Made by a program: the position numbers and the translations under genes | The notes under the pieces: generated by a model | Told to the model about the DNA's origin: nothing | What the model saw: only the letters and a program-made list of their open reading frames with translations | Databases searched by the model: none | Origin: Aristolochia californica | Lineage: Eukaryota > Streptophyta > Magnoliopsida > Piperales > Aristolochiaceae | DNA length: 64,000 nucleotides | Assembly: GCA_029961685.1 (NCBI GenBank) | Contig: JARWKL010000015.1 | Span: 24,645,220 to 24,709,219 of the forward strand | Direction: 5' to 3' | In this document: one piece after another, positions 61,450 to 64,000 of the stretch | Layout: the number at the start of each line of letters is the position of its first letter | Numbering within the stretch: the stretch's first letter is position 1

Positions 61450-64000
61450 TTAGAAGGGCTTCTTCTCATACATAAGCAGGTCATGAATACCACCCTCAAC
61501 TTGTGCAGCTCCTGTTCTTACCTGTAAAAACATAAAGATGGAGCACACATCAATGCATATGAGAAAACGTAAATGAATAGAAAATGATTTGCAATCTTCA
61601 GCAAAATTTACTTTGTAAAGGTTATGGGAGTTTCATTTAGTAACAAGAGCAATGAGAGAGATCAACAAGCCACTGAAAAGATGCCTATATCTACATTTCA
61701 TACATAACATACAAAAACTGAGACATCCATGTAGCAGTCAGGTAAATGGATAGTGGCATCAGTCTTTCTATCATTAGGATCATTTTTTTGCTAGAGGATC
61801 TTCTGGATCAGACAATGAAGAAGCAAGTCAGTGCAGTTTTTGAGTTTATGTTTATGGTGTATCTGCATTTCGTGAGAATAGGATAATCTTATCATTCGAA
61901 AAAAAAGAAAAAAAAGTGTCTTTTCCACATACCAGACTTACCACCTGGTAGTGTGAGAAAACATTTCATATGAGAGGTGGGATGAGAAGAAAATAAAAAA
62001 TTATACTCAAAAGAATGACAAGACCCTATTGGAATTGGTGGTAAGAGATGAAAGCTTACCTCTAGCCTTAGAATTTCAGATCTTAAAAGTTTATGAGCAG
62101 ACTGCAAGGAGGATGCACCAAGATCTTGAAATCCTTGTTTGACAGCTTGCATGGTGTAGGGTATGAATCTCAACACCGAGCCTTTATCAGCTACAGCCCC
62201 AACGACCCCCTGAGCAACCTTCAACTTAGATTTATCGCCTAAATATCTAGCATCGCTCCCTTTAGTCATGGCTTCGAGGGAGCCCATGCCTCTGTACTTT
62301 TTCACCTTGCGGTCACCCTGGCAAAGCAAGAGTTACTAAGATTAACGTTAAAAAAAAAAAAAAACAGTTACTAAGATTAAAATATAAAATGGATAAATGA
62401 TATAAAATGGTCCGAAAGAATTACAGGAATTATATCCCAAAAATTAGATATACAGAAGACAGAGACAATCAGGTCCAAGACAGTGGCAAAAGAGAAAAAC
62501 AACCAGATTACATCAGTAAACTTGAATGAAAAATGAAAAACTCTATGCAACCATAGCATTATCATTGATGATGACCACAACCAACTGGCCAGAGTCAACT
62601 TTTATGAGTATTCTGATGACCATATTAATGATAAAAGCATTATAACAAATCTTCATAGAAATAGCTCGTGAGCCTGAGGACATTTGACGTAACTAATGTC
62701 TTCTACCTTGATGAAGTTCCACAGAGAAATGCTTCTCAAACAAAAAACAAACACTGAACCATTAGGTGAGCTAAAATAGTTTCACATAGGCACACAACAA
62801 AACAACAAACCAAAACCAATGCCTCAAACTAGGGATCTGAAGACAATCTCTGCGATGAATAAAGAGAAAATAATGGTTGAAGAGGAAACACAAAAGCACA
62901 CTTATCTTCTAATATTTCTTCAACACTAACTGAAAATTCCTAATCAAGAGCAAGTTAATACAATAGTTACCAAATGATACAGGACTTCATATTTAAGCAA
63001 ACATACCTGATACACATACACCCCAGGAGCCTCATGACTACCAGCTAAGAAACTCCCCATCATCACAGCAGAAGCTCCTAACACCAGAGATTTAACAATA
63101 TGTCCAGAATTTGCAATTCCACCATCAGCAATCACTGGAATGCCACTTTGATCCGCAACAGAAGCAACCTTGTAAACTGCAGTAGCCTGAAAGTTTTCAG
63201 AGCATTTTAACAGTTGTATGTTACATACAAAGCGGCATAGCTATAAAAGTAGGTCTTCATCAGTAGAGAACATGGTGAAGAAAAAAAAAAAAAGCTTCCA
63301 CCAAAAACACATTAGATTTTTTCATAATATGTAAGTAATACAAAAGTCTGCAAGCATGGGCAAGGCTTTAAAATGGAAAAATCATCAATCTCTTTATTAA
63401 AAAAATAATGAACTATTCCAACCAAGTAAAAAAGTGCAAAATAGATACTCAAATCGAACATCAAAACCAAAAAATCTATTTCCACACAAATTATATTTAT
63501 CAGGCAACATCCAAAACATTTAAAAAAAAAAGCAGGCAAATATTACCTGTCCTCTGCCTACAGCACAAACCTCCTGTGTTGTACAAATAGACCCAGAACC
63601 CATCCCTACTCTTAACCCATCAACGCCTGCTTTAATCAGGTTGTCTGCCTGATATGCTGTTACCACATTACCTCCAATCACATCTAATTCAGGGTATGTC
63701 CTCTTTACATACTTAATCATGTCTATCTGATAAATAGAATTCCCTTGTGAACTATCCAGTATCACAACATTCACCCCCTCCTTCACCAAATGTTCCAACC
63801 GTTCCTTATCCTGCTCCCTAGTGCCCACAGCAGCCCCAACTATGAACTTTCCATCTGCCCCCACTGATGGAATTCCAAATTTAGGAAATGCCCTAATCCT
63901 TTCCACATCGTCCTTAGAAGCTATATCAACAACCTCTTCACCATCAGAAACTAATGGGGCAAATTCCACATTTTTCTCAGCCAAAAATGCAGCAACATGC
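61450..64000 (-). CDS. IMPDH: Inosine-5'-monophosphate dehydrogenase, 3' part (5' end outside window)
   Basis: Four exons on the minus strand join in frame: (beyond window)-64000-63547, 63186-63007, 62317-62060, 61521-61450 with TAA at 61452-61450. IMPDH oxidises IMP to XMP with NAD, the committed step to GMP, in the cytosol. The first exon here ends the CBS region and starts the barrel: [34 protein letters not shown], and the catalytic loop [20 protein letters not shown] with the active-site Cys. Next comes [20 protein letters not shown] with the phosphate loop MMGSFLAG, then the mobile flap [13 protein letters not shown], and [23 protein letters not shown] ending YEKKPF. All visible catalytic elements are intact. 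The N-terminal part, including most of the CBS pair, lies outside the window. Confidence 0.96.

Noticed and set aside
45567..61452. A possible metabolic gene cluster around kaurene synthase
   Set aside because: The neighbours are a PPR editing factor, IMPDH, a Borealin-like gene and CCT. None is a CPS, P450 or other diterpenoid tailoring enzyme.

Overview
The window is nuclear DNA from a flowering plant. The protein genes have GT-AG introns, and several are plant-specific: an NF-YC factor, a VQ-motif protein, a GT77 arabinosyltransferase, ent-kaurene synthase, and a DYW-type PPR editing factor for chloroplast RNA. The spacers are AT-rich and full of decayed Copia, CACTA and TRIM elements. I cannot name the species. 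Coordinates and reading frames were worked out by hand from splice sites and conserved residues, without database searches.

Layout. NF-YC lies at 0.5-3.3 kb (+), with a long 5'UTR intron. A nested repeat block follows at 4.4-12.4 kb: paired copies of a 30-bp-periodic repeat, an array of TGATCGATCA palindromes, a complete TRIM inserted beside that array, Copia remnants, a thiazole synthase (THI1/THI4) pseudogene, and a ZIP metal-transporter pseudogene split by a second TRIM with a perfect target-site duplication. A RAY1-like GT77 gene is at 13.2-16.8 kb (+). A CACTA relic occupies 18.4-21.4 kb. A 2.29-kb internally deleted Copia element with 196-bp LTRs and an intact target-site duplication follows at 22.0-24.3 kb. 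A VQ22/JAV1-like gene is at 26.1-26.7 kb (+), downstream of many W-boxes and a G-box. An unidentified, probably broken minus-strand gene at 30-34 kb contains a Copia gag/pol fragment. CTP:phosphocholine cytidylyltransferase (34.4-37.3 kb, +) meets a Borealin-like gene (38.0-41.3 kb, -) tail to tail. A complete 12- or 13-exon ent-kaurene synthase gene is at 45.6-51.6 kb (-). More repeats fill 52-58 kb. An intronless OTP84-like PPR gene (58.2-60.8 kb, +) meets the 3' part of an IMP dehydrogenase gene (61.4 kb to the window end, -) tail to tail.

The intact genes serve unrelated housekeeping or regulatory roles: transcription, wall arabinan/AGP glycosylation, phosphatidylcholine synthesis, chromosome segregation, gibberellin synthesis, plastid RNA editing and GMP synthesis. 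I see no operon or metabolic gene cluster. Kaurene synthase has no copalyl diphosphate synthase or P450 beside it. I found nothing I could honestly call a new biological system. The most informative features are the datable transposon insertions, the palindrome arrays, and the unidentified gene at 30-34 kb.
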